A stretch of 64,000 nt of DNA from Streptomyces sp. ICC1 (GTDB lineage: Bacteria; Actinomycetota; Actinomycetes; Streptomycetales; Streptomycetaceae). Numbering within the stretch: the stretch's first letter is position 1; the number at the start of each line of letters is the position of its first letter. Under the pieces are notes generated by a model. That model did no database searches. It was not told the DNA's origin and saw only the letters and a list, made by a program, of their open reading frames with translations. The stretch covers positions 5,597,022-5,661,021 of the forward strand of contig NZ_CP030287.1 of NCBI RefSeq assembly GCF_003287935.1. The letters are read 5' to 3'. Made by a program: the position numbers and the translations under genes. Of this stretch, positions 45,598 to 52,457 are shown piece by piece.

Positions 45598-46920
45598 ATG
45601 CGCATTTCAGTAATCGGCTGCGGACACCTCGGCATCCCGCACGCGGCGGCGATGGCCGAACTGGGTCACGAAGTCATCGGCGTGGACGTCGACCAGGCCA
45701 AGGTCGACAGCCTGAACTCCGGCCAGTGCCCCATCTACGAGATCGGACTTCCCGAGCTGCTCGCCCGCCACACCGCGAGCGGGCGCCTGCGGTTCACCAC
45801 CGACATCCGCGAGGCCGCGGCCTTCGGCGAGTTGCACTTCATCGGCGTTGGCACGCCGATCGACGCGGACGGCCGCTCCTACGACACCGCACAGGTCTTC
45901 GGCGCTATCCGCCAGCTCGCCCCCCACTTGGACCGGCCGTGCACGATCGTCGGGAAGTCCACGGTCACTGTGGGCACCACCGTTCAGGTCACCACCCTCG
46001 CCCAGCGGCTGGCTCCCGCCGGCGAGGCCGTCGAGGTCGTGTGGAACCCGGAGTTCCTCCGTGAAGGCCATGCCGTGGAGGACACGCTCCGACCGGACCG
46101 TCTCATCGCAGGCGTCACCACTGCCGAGGGCGAGAAGGCGATCCGCGCCGTCTACGCCCCCATCCTCGACGCCGGTGTCCCGATCTTCATCACGGATCCG
46201 CAGACCGCTGAACTCGCCAAGGGCGCGGCGAACAGCTTCCTCGGTTTGAAGATCAGCTACATCAACGCGGTCGCCGACATGTGTCAGGCCGCCGGGGGCG
46301 ATGTTTCCCAGATTGTGGACATCCTCGGCATCGACCCACGGATCGGCAGCGGCGGGATGCGGCCGGGCATCGGCTACGGCGGCGGCTGCCTCCCCAAGGA
46401 CGTCCGCGCCTTCACCGCCTCCGCCCGCCAGCTCGGCGCCGAGCAGGCCGCCACGCTCCTGCTCGCCGCCGAGAAGATCAACGAGAGCCGCACCGACGTC
46501 GCCATGGACCTCATCCGCGAGGCCCTGGGTGACCGCACGGTCAAGAACGCCAAGATCACCGTGTGGGGCGCCGCCTTCAAGCCCGGCACCAACGACGTCC
46601 GCGAAAGCCCCGCGCTCGCGCTCGCCCATGCCCTCCAGCAGGCCGGCGGCAACGTCACCGTTCACGACCCGCAGGCCGTGGCCTCCGCCATGACCCGCAA
46701 CCCCGAGCTGGACTACACCGACGACCTCGCCGAATCCGTCGACGGAGCCGACCTCGTCGTCCTGGCCACCGAGTGGCCGGAGTACCGGCAGACCGACCCC
46801 CGCGCCCTCGCGGCCCGAACGGCCAACCCCCTGCTCGTCGACTGCCGCACCACCCTGGACCCCGAGCCCTGGCGCACGGCCGGCTGGACCGTCCACCAGC
46901 TCGGACGCCCCGGGAAGTAG
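45598..46920 (+). CDS. UDP-glucose/nucleotide-sugar 6-dehydrogenase
   Basis: A 440-residue enzyme of the UDP-glucose/GDP-mannose dehydrogenase family. The N-terminal Rossmann domain has VIGCGHLGIPHA (GxGxxG) and VDVDQAKV; the middle domain carries VGTPIDADGR, GKSTVTVGTT, WNPEFLREG and SFLGLKISYINAVAD; the catalytic Cys264 lies in GYGGGCLPKD; and the C-terminal UDP-binding domain has WGAAFKPGTNDVRESPA. It should oxidise UDP-glucose to UDP-glucuronate with two NAD+. Start ATG 45598 has AAGGA three bases upstream. Its gene follows the sirtuin-like gene after 83 bp, in the same direction. A role in making a sugar-modified product or polysaccharide is inferred from the gene group only. Confidence 0.93.
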   Translation: MRISVIGCGHLGIPHAAAMAELGHEVIGVDVDQAKVDSLNSGQCPIYEIGLPELLARHTASGRLRFTTDIREAAAFGELHFIGVGTPIDADGRSYDTAQVFGAIRQLAPHLDRPCTIVGKSTVTVGTTVQVTTLAQRLAPAGEAVEVVWNPEFLREGHAVEDTLRPDRLIAGVTTAEGEKAIRAVYAPILDAGVPIFITDPQTAELAKGAANSFLGLKISYINAVADMCQAAGGDVSQIVDILGIDPRIGSGGMRPGIGYGGGCLPKDVRAFTASARQLGAEQAATLLLAAEKINESRTDVAMDLIREALGDRTVKNAKITVWGAAFKPGTNDVRESPALALAHALQQAGGNVTVHDPQAVASAMTRNPELDYTDDLAESVDGADLVVLATEWPEYRQTDPRALAARTANPLLVDCRTTLDPEPWRTAGWTVHQLGRPGK

Positions 46921-46987
46921 AGCCGGTCCCCAGCGAGAAGGCCCGCACCAGTTCCCCCTCGCCCTGGAAATCCGGAGGTGCCTCGCC

Positions 46988-47455
46988 ATGACCAGTGACG
47001 ACGTTCTACTCCGTCGCGCCGACGACCGCGACGCGCGTCCCGCGGCCGACGTCTGGCTGCGTTCCTTCGCCGCCGCGCTGCCCGCCGTGCGCTGCGCCCA
47101 TGACGAGGCCGACGTACGCGACTGGTTCGCACGCGTGCTCGTGCCCCAATACGAGACCTGGGTCGCGGTCACCGGCGACAGCGTGGTCGGGCTCATGGTG
47201 CTGGGCGGCGGAGAGCTGAAGCAGCTCTACCTCGACCCCGCGTGGCGCGGTCGGCGCCTCGGTGACCGGTTCATGTACCTGGCGAAGCAGCGGCAGCCGG
47301 ACGGGCTGGCGCTGTGGACGTTCCAGGTCAACGAATCGGCGCACCGGTTCTACGAGCGACACGGCTTCATCGCCGTCGAGCGAACGGACGGTCTGCGCAA
47401 CGACGAGCGCGAGCCGGACGTCCGATACCTCTGGCAGCCCCGACCCCCGCGCTGA
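46988..47455 (+). CDS. GNAT-family N-acetyltransferase
   Basis: A 155-residue acetyltransferase starting at ATG 46988 behind GGAGG. It has the N-terminal RRADDRDARPAADVWLRSF, an acetyl-CoA loop in YLDPAWRGRRLGDRFM, and the C-terminal FQVNESAHRFYERHGF. The stop codon TGA is part of the base of the inverted repeat at 47455-47500. It probably acetylates an amine on a small molecule or protein; no substrate is evident. It belongs to the same plus-strand series as the aminotransferase and UGDH. Confidence 0.9.
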   Translation: MTSDDVLLRRADDRDARPAADVWLRSFAAALPAVRCAHDEADVRDWFARVLVPQYETWVAVTGDSVVGLMVLGGGELKQLYLDPAWRGRRLGDRFMYLAKQRQPDGLALWTFQVNESAHRFYERHGFIAVERTDGLRNDEREPDVRYLWQPRPPR

Positions 47456-47500
47456 CGTTGAAGGCGGTCACCCGAACTCCAGGGTGACCGCCTTCAACGT
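47455..47500 (+). terminator. Perfect 19-bp hairpin overlapping the GNAT stop codon
   Basis: 47455-47473 pairs perfectly with 47482-47500, with an 8-nt loop. The first base of the stem is the last base of the stop codon. It is followed by TGTAG rather than a T-tract. It closes the aminotransferase-to-GNAT unit, and the next gene has its own promoter-like element. Confidence 0.8.
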
Positions 47501-47525
47501 TGTAGGGCCGGTCTACGGTGTCGCA

Positions 47526-48377
47526 ATGACAGTTCTGATCGTCGGCGGCAGCGGCTTCCTCGGGACCGAGCTGGTCCGGCAGGCGAGAACAGCAGGGCAC
47601 ACGACCGTCGCGACGTACGCGACCAAGCCCGGCTCCGCCTCCCCAACCACGTGGCGCCACCTTGATCTACGGGACGCGGGAACCCTGGACGCCGTCATGT
47701 CCGAGGTGCGCCCGCAGCTCGTCCTCAACGCGTCGAGCGGCTCGGCCGACTGGGCGACTACGGCAGAGGGCCCCATCCGCCTCGCGATGGCGGCGGCGAG
47801 GTACGGAACCCGCATGGTCCACGTGTCCAGTGACGCGGTGTTCTCCGGCGCGCGAGTCCGCTACGACGAGTCCAGCCTCCCCGACCCCGTCACCCCCTAC
47901 GGCGCGGCCAAGGCCGCGGCAGAGACCGGCGTCCTCGCCGTGCACCCGAAGGCCGCGGTCGCCCGGACATCGCTGATCATCGGCCACGGGCGGTCGGTAC
48001 ACGAGAAGGCCGTGCACGAACTCGTCGCCGGCACGCGCGACGGCGTCCTGTTCACCGACGACATCCGCTGCCCTGTGCACGTCACCGACCTGGCCGCCGC
48101 CCTCCTGGAGCTGGCGGCCGCCGACGCGACCGGCGTCCACCACCTCGCAGGCCGCGACGCCGTGAGCCGACACGAACTGGGCACCCTCATCGCCAAGCGG
48201 GACGGGCTCGATGCCTCCCGGCTCCCCACCGGCCTACGGGTCGACAGCGCGCTCCCCGGCGCCCTCGACGTACGCCTCGACAGCCAGGCGACCCAGCGCG
48301 ATCTGCGCACCACACTGCGCGGGGTCCGGCAGTTCCTGCATCGCTCTGGTGTAACAGCCCAGCCTGTGGGCCCATGA
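47526..48377 (+). CDS. RmlD-like NAD(P)-dependent sugar-nucleotide reductase (SDR family)
   Basis: A 283-residue extended SDR. The start MTVLIVGGSGFLGTELVRQA contains the GGxGFLG dinucleotide-binding motif. VHVSSDAVFSG and VTPYGAAKAAAE carry the Ser and the YxxxK catalytic pair. The C-terminal half resembles dTDP-4-dehydrorhamnose reductases (VRTSLIIGHGRS, FTDDIRCPVHVTDLA). It could reduce a 4-keto sugar nucleotide produced elsewhere. The ATG at 47526 has no ribosome-binding site, but TACGGT lies six bases upstream, the pattern of a leaderless transcript. The final residues after about 48340 are not conserved-looking. It is the last biosynthetic gene before the recombinase remnant. Confidence 0.85.
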   Translation: MTVLIVGGSGFLGTELVRQARTAGHTTVATYATKPGSASPTTWRHLDLRDAGTLDAVMSEVRPQLVLNASSGSADWATTAEGPIRLAMAAARYGTRMVHVSSDAVFSGARVRYDESSLPDPVTPYGAAKAAAETGVLAVHPKAAVARTSLIIGHGRSVHEKAVHELVAGTRDGVLFTDDIRCPVHVTDLAAALLELAAADATGVHHLAGRDAVSRHELGTLIAKRDGLDASRLPTGLRVDSALPGALDVRLDSQATQRDLRTTLRGVRQFLHRSGVTAQPVGP

Positions 48378-48399
48378 ACGCGCGGCGGCTGGCCTTGGC

Positions 48400-48560
48400 T
48401 TTGTCGGCGAGTTGCTCTCCTCTACGAAGCCGCCGTCGACCACGGTGTGGACGATCCGGTGGCCGGCGGCCGCGTTCCAGCGGCGACAGTCGGCCTGCTG
48501 GGCGTTGAGGCCGTGGCCGTCGATTGCCTGGCCGATGGTCGAGACCCGGCGACCATGACG
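48400..48560 (-). pseudogene. Remnant of a serine recombinase (resolvase) N-terminal domain
   Basis: On the minus strand one frame reads RRVSTIGQAIDGHGLNAQQA and continues DCRRWNAAAGHRIVHTVVDGG. The RVST start and the GHGLxAQxADCRRWxxxxGH run are typical of serine recombinases of the integrase/resolvase type. The catalytic Ser is preserved in RVS. There is no start codon with a ribosome-binding site, and the rest of the protein is missing: the frame runs into unrelated sequence past 48400. It is a decayed end of a mobile element inside the bracketed island. Confidence 0.65.
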
Positions 48561-48646
48561 AGCCGGAGCCGGGCGCGGCGCGGATTCTGAGGGGCGCTCA
48601 TGCGGCCGGCCGCACACAGAAATAGGTATAGACGTAACAGCCCTGG

Positions 48647-49291
48647 TCACTGTGCTTTCATGTCTTCGGCTGGCGGTAGCAGTCCAATTTCGCGGGCGGC
48701 CTTCATGTCGGCGTAGGCCTGTGTCCGTCCCACGTGTGTCGCTGGACAGACCAACTTTGTGATCACGCTTCGCGTGGACCAGTCGTTGGGTGCCTCCCAC
48801 ACAATCTCCGCAGTCTTCTCGATCCGGGGTAGGTAGATCGACCACCACTTCGGTCCGCAGCGGCGCCGTAGCTCCTCCAACAGCAAGATTTCGTCCCTGT
48901 CCATCAAGCCTGTGCGCATGCTGCTGCCTGGTGACCAGCCGTCGACGACCCACTTCCAGCCGTGTGGTGTCTCTTCGAAGGCGACGTCTGGCATCGTCGC
49001 CAGCGCGAGGGGAAGCGCGAGCTTGCGGGCGGAGGCTCGGACCTGATCCTTCTCCACCCCGGAGGAGAGACCGGTGACGGAGATGGCGTTGTCCGGCTCG
49101 GTGACACCCCCCTGATCGATGGTCACCGCGATACACATCTCCACCTCCGTGACCGCGCACCACAGACTGATGCGGAACCGGGGAGGAAAGAGCCGGCCCG
49201 CGACGGGTACCAGGGTCTCCTGGTACCAGGGCTCGTCACCGTCGTGATGCGACGGCTCGACGCACATACCTCCTGTCCAGTACGGGTTCAC
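48647..49291 (-). CDS. Hypothetical protein, coupled to an upstream small membrane protein
   Basis: A 214-residue protein starting at GTG 49291 (AGGAG upstream). It has no recognised domain. Visible features: a Trp/Tyr/His-rich N-terminus (VNPYWTGGMCVEPSHHDGDE), a central region with SLWCAVTEVEMCIAVTIDQGG, and a C-terminal helical part ending TQAYADMKAAREIGLLPP. No signal peptide or transmembrane helix. Its start overlaps the stop of the upstream small membrane protein as GTGA, so the two are translationally coupled and probably work together. The frame upstream of 49291 stays open but is not coding-like. Possible roles cannot be named; a metal- or nucleic-acid-binding role cannot be excluded because of the Cys/His content. 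Confidence 0.68.
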   Translation of the reverse strand: MNPYWTGGMCVEPSHHDGDEPWYQETLVPVAGRLFPPRFRISLWCAVTEVEMCIAVTIDQGGVTEPDNAISVTGLSSGVEKDQVRASARKLALPLALATMPDVAFEETPHGWKWVVDGWSPGSSMRTGLMDRDEILLLEELRRRCGPKWWSIYLPRIEKTAEIVWEAPNDWSTRSVITKLVCPATHVGRTQAYADMKAAREIGLLPPAEDMKAQ

Positions 49292-49482
49292 GACGCACTC
49301 CTGCTGGGCCAGAGCCCAGCGATCAGGAGGGCGAGCGTCGTGGTGACGCCGAACGTGCTTGCGGCCGTACGGACCGCGCTGACGAGGGGCTCGTGACCGG
49401 CCTGGGAGAGGACCATCGAGATCAGCGCGGCGACGAGGCCGACCACGGCGGCGCCCAAGATGTAGTGGCGTGGAATCTTCAC
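49288..49482 (-). CDS. Small membrane protein (64 aa)
   Basis: Starts at GTG 49482 (VKIPRHYILGAAVVGLVAAL) and ends with TGA overlapping the next start. Two hydrophobic segments (YILGAAVVGLVAALISMVL and VTTTLALLIAGLW) flank a short polar loop, so it is probably a two-helix inner membrane protein. The ribosome-binding site is weak. It has no recognised family; the coupling to the 214-residue hypothetical protein suggests a membrane anchor or toxin/immunity-like partner, but that is only inferred from position. Confidence 0.6.
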   Translation of the reverse strand: MKIPRHYILGAAVVGLVAALISMVLSQAGHEPLVSAVRTAASTFGVTTTLALLIAGLWPSRSAS

Positions 49483-49921
49483 TCGACAACTGTCTCGCCC
49501 AGGTCCGGATGAATCCATGCTGTGCCGGTCCGGAGAACCGACCTCGAAAAACTGGACAACCCCTGAGCAGCGATCATGCGGAACCTGTTCGGGTATCCGG
49601 CGACAGATCGCCCCGCCCCGGACGGGCTGTCAGTCGTGCTGCGAGACTTCGGCGGTGAGCACCACGCGCCGCCCACTCGGGCATGGACCGATCCCCCTCG
49701 ACGACGACCAGGCCGCGCGTACCGCCCGCGGCCGTACGGCGGCGGAGCGGGCCGCCGAGGAGATTCCCCAGCAGTCCGTCCCGCGCGCGGAGTCCGGCTC
49801 GGCTACGGCCCGGCGGAACCTCGGCGCCGGACCTGGGGCCCGTTGATCCAGTCCCACAGGCCCTAGAGCAGCCGGATGTCGCAGACGCGGCTTCCGTGCA
49901 GGACGTGCCGCGCGCGCCCGG
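49483..49921. other. Region with no convincing gene, containing the right copy of the 23-bp repeat
   Basis: About 440 bp. Open frames exist on both strands but lack ribosome-binding sites and read as shadows. The right-hand 23-bp repeat lies at 49863-49885; on the minus strand it ends a 20-codon relic reading TLTGRARHVLHGSRV and then CDIRLL. Confidence 0.55.
49863..49885. repeat. Right copy of the 23-bp direct repeat
   Basis: Identical over 23 bases to 40988-41010 and in the same orientation, including the CDIRLL-stop coding end on the complement. The distance between the two copies is 8.9 kb. Confidence 0.85.
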
Positions 49922-50068
49922 TCAGCGTTCACCCGGCCGGAGAGGTCGGCACTCCGGGTCGCCCGGCCGGTGTGCGTGCTGGTCCGGGCGGGTGCCGGAC
50001 GCCGAATCCACTTGGATCGTTTCGGCCTCGCCGTGGATCACGCGGTCACAACGGCAGCAGATGAGCAT
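49922..50068 (-). CDS. Small Cys-rich protein (48 aa)
   Basis: Starts at ATG 50068 with GGAG upstream and reads MLICCRCDRVIHGEAETIQV, then a HAHRPGDPEC tail. Four Cys and two His in this spacing (CCxC near the start, HxHxxxDxEC near the end) suggest a small zinc ribbon. Similar short proteins occur beside HTH regulators in Streptomyces. It is just outside the 23-bp repeat and is followed, upstream, by another small protein gene in the same direction. Confidence 0.62.
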   Translation of the reverse strand: MLICCRCDRVIHGEAETIQVDSASGTRPDQHAHRPGDPECRPLRPGER

Positions 50069-50276
50069 CACGAACGCTCCGGTGCCGGGCACGACCAGAC
50101 TTCGGTGGAGGTGACGTGGACACCCTGCGCGCCGTGGATGGTTCCGCGCTCGATGGCGCCCGCAGTGAGGAGGGCGCTGCAGGAAACGCAAGCACGGCCC
50201 AGGGCCTGGGCGTGGGTGAGGCGGGAGACCGAGGTGGGCAGGGGCATCAGGTGGCAGGCCACCGCCCGGGCGGTGG

Positions 50277-50465
50277 TCACCGGCCCGATCCGCTCTCGGC
50301 GTGCCGCGAGCACTTCACGATCGGCCAGGGCACGCTGAAACCCGCGACGATCGCCTCGCCCGCCGAGATCAGTTCGTCGTCGACGGCGCCGCAATCCCAG
50401 CAGGCGTGTCCGTGCAGGCGCGCTACGCTCACGTCCGCGATGTCGGCTACGACCAGATCGGCCAT
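50277..50465 (-). CDS. Small hypothetical protein (62 aa) with CxxC
   Basis: ATG 50465 has GGGAGG upstream, at a rather short spacing; ATG 50477 is an alternative. The sequence MADLVVADIADVSVARLHGH is followed by ACWDCGAVDDELISAGEAIV and a C-terminal VKCSRHAESG. The CxxC plus a later Cys/His point to a metal-binding mini-protein. It lies between the XRE-type gene at 50561 and the 48-residue protein, in the same orientation, forming a short unit: regulator, 62-aa, 48-aa. Confidence 0.58.
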   Translation of the reverse strand: MADLVVADIADVSVARLHGHACWDCGAVDDELISAGEAIVAGFSVPWPIVKCSRHAESGSGR

Positions 50466-50560
50466 CGCCCCTCCCATCTGCTCGTTCAGTGCGGTCAGAC
50501 AGATGATGGGCCGGGGAAAGGGCAGCAAGGGATACACGTCGTATCCCTAGGAGAGGTTGC

Positions 50561-51730
50561 CTAGACCGCGCCGATCCACTCCGCGAACGAGCTCAGCGAC
50601 CCGGTGTCGGCACGCTTGATCCGACGGATCGTCTCGATGTCCTCCCGCGCCCAGGGGTGTTCGCGGACGTGCTGCGGCGCCAGCCGCCGGGCGACCTTCA
50701 ACGACTCGAATGCGGCGTCCGGCCGACCGGCCCAGAGTTGGGCGCGGCCGATGTCGACGTAGAACCCGCTCCGGCGTTCGGCGGGGATCTCATCTCCCGG
50801 CTTCCAACCCCCGGCCATTTCCAGAGCCCGGCCGATGTGGTCGCCGCCGAGACTGACGGCGACCGCCACCTCGTGGATGCGAACGCTGGACGGTCCGAAA
50901 GCCGTACCGAGGTAGACGCCCTCTTCTAGGTGCTCCGCGAACCTTCCGGCCTCGCGTAGGTGGGCGTGCGCCGCGTCCGGCGCGCCGGCGCGAGCGGCCA
51001 CCACGGCCGTCCGCATGTGCAGTGCCCCACGGAGAGCGGCAGCCTGGGTGGTTCCCGGGCCGGGTCCGGCGTCGAGTGCCCGTTCCAGAGTGATCTGTCC
51101 CGCGCGGTGGGCACGGGCCGCGAAGAACGTCTCCGCGTGGACGTACGCGGCGACCGCGCCGATGTCGGGGTCCTCGGTCTGCACGGCCGCCCATCGCATC
51201 ACGTCGATCAGGCGCGCGGACAGGTCGTGCGCGCCGACCTTGTAGGCCACCGCGTCGGCCGCACGAGCGGCCGCCACCACCAGACGGGCCGCCGCGGCCC
51301 GATGCGTACCCGACGCGGCGTGCAGATGCGCCAGCGAGTCCGTCAGGAGGCCGGGTGCCGCGGCGGCGATCCGCCCGTACTGGGCAGCCAGCCGCCATCC
51401 GGTCGCCTCGTCGACGGCGCATGCCACCTCGGCGCGAGGTCTCGTAGGAGGGTCGAGCGGGACGTCGTACCCCGCGATCACAGCCGAGATCGAGGGCAGT
51501 GCCGTGTGGACCCTGCGACTGGTGCCCGTGTACGAACGGTCCAGCCGTGAGGGGCCCACGCCGAGCGCTGACGCGAGGGCTTCGAGAAGGACCGCGGACG
51601 GGGTACGGGCGCCGCGCTCGATCGACTTGACCATGGCGAGGGAGACATGGGACTCGCGTGCGAGGTCGGCTTGGGTCATGCGGCGGACGTGGCGCCGTGC
51701 TGCGATGCGCTGCCCGATGTGATCGGCCAT
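50561..51730 (-). CDS. XRE-family HTH regulator with helical C-terminus (second copy type)
   Basis: A 389-residue regulator beginning MADHIGQRIAARRHVRRMTQ. The helix-turn-helix covers about 5-60 (TQADLARESHVSLAMVKSIERGARTPSAVL). A long helical TPR-like region follows, with AGAPDAAHAHLREAGRFAEHL and GRPDAAFESLKVARRLAP. It is built like the XRE protein at 41311 but is only distantly similar. The ATG at 51730 has no ribosome-binding site; TACCGT lies six bases upstream, compatible with a leaderless transcript. Two small Cys-containing protein genes follow downstream in the same direction. The HAD hydrolase gene lies upstream, 38 bp away. Confidence 0.86.
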   Translation of the reverse strand: MADHIGQRIAARRHVRRMTQADLARESHVSLAMVKSIERGARTPSAVLLEALASALGVGPSRLDRSYTGTSRRVHTALPSISAVIAGYDVPLDPPTRPRAEVACAVDEATGWRLAAQYGRIAAAAPGLLTDSLAHLHAASGTHRAAAARLVVAAARAADAVAYKVGAHDLSARLIDVMRWAAVQTEDPDIGAVAAYVHAETFFAARAHRAGQITLERALDAGPGPGTTQAAALRGALHMRTAVVAARAGAPDAAHAHLREAGRFAEHLEEGVYLGTAFGPSSVRIHEVAVAVSLGGDHIGRALEMAGGWKPGDEIPAERRSGFYVDIGRAQLWAGRPDAAFESLKVARRLAPQHVREHPWAREDIETIRRIKRADTGSLSSFAEWIGAV

Positions 51731-51768
51731 GCAGGCACGGTACTGGTCCGCGAACCGGTCGGCGCCCG

Positions 51769-52419
51769 CTACGCCTTGGCGATGGCGACCAGCCTGACCA
51801 GTTCTGCCAGCGTGTCGATCGAGTAGTCCGCCGTCCGCCGCTCGCGGATCTCGTCGGCCCACCAGTGCCCCCACGGGCCGCGCCGTACGTGCGCGGTCAG
51901 CAGGCCGGCCGCTCGCGCCGGGGCCAGGTCGTTGGCCGGGTGGTCGCCGACGTAGAGGGTCTGCGCCGCGGGCGCGCCGGACACCTCCAACACCTTCTGG
52001 AAGAAGGCGGGTTCGGGCTTGGCGACGCCCCATTCTCCGGACGTCGCGACCAGGTCCGCCGGCAAGTCGAGCGCGCGCAGCAGTGTGCCGGCCTTCGGGC
52101 TCTGGTTTCCCGCGACGACGACACGGACCCCGGCCGCCCGGAGGGCGGAGAGGGAGGGGCGCACGTCGTCGTACAGGTCCGTATCGTCGAGTTGCTCGCC
52201 GCGTCCTGCCGCCTCGCGGGCGGCGTACTCGGCCTGGATGTCGATGTCCGGCCGGAGCAGGCGGAGCGCGTCGGAGTTGTCGCGGCCGTCGATGACGACC
52301 GCGCCGACGAGCGCGGACAGCGTGTGCCGTGGCACGCCGAGCCAGTCGGCCCAGGCCCCCCAGTAGCGGTCATCGCGGGTCAGGGTCTCGCCTACGTCCA
52401 GGACGACGGTGCGGATCAT
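51769..52419 (-). CDS. HAD-superfamily hydrolase
   Basis: A 216-residue haloacid-dehalogenase-fold enzyme. Motif I is VVLDVGETLT with nucleophile Asp8; the usual second Asp is replaced by Glu11, as in several phosphatase subgroups. Motif II is VVVAGNQSP, motif III includes the Lys in VAKPEPAFF, and motif IV is VGDHPANDLAPARAAG. It has a helical cap inserted after motif I (about 15-85). It is probably a phosphatase of a small sugar or nucleotide phosphate. The ATG at 52419 has TAGGCT six bases upstream and no ribosome-binding site, so it may be leaderless. It is the first of two genes (with the XRE regulator) that could be cotranscribed. Confidence 0.88.
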   Translation of the reverse strand: MIRTVVLDVGETLTRDDRYWGAWADWLGVPRHTLSALVGAVVIDGRDNSDALRLLRPDIDIQAEYAAREAAGRGEQLDDTDLYDDVRPSLSALRAAGVRVVVAGNQSPKAGTLLRALDLPADLVATSGEWGVAKPEPAFFQKVLEVSGAPAAQTLYVGDHPANDLAPARAAGLLTAHVRRGPWGHWWADEIRERRTADYSIDTLAELVRLVAIAKA

Positions 52420-52457
52420 CCGGTCAGCCTACGGTGCTCCGGCGCCCGCCCCCAGTG

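Noticed and set aside
49576..49866. 96-codon plus-strand frame beginning MRNLFGYPATDRP
   Set aside because: No ribosome-binding site and a Pro/Arg-rich tail of the shadow type; left as a gene-free region.
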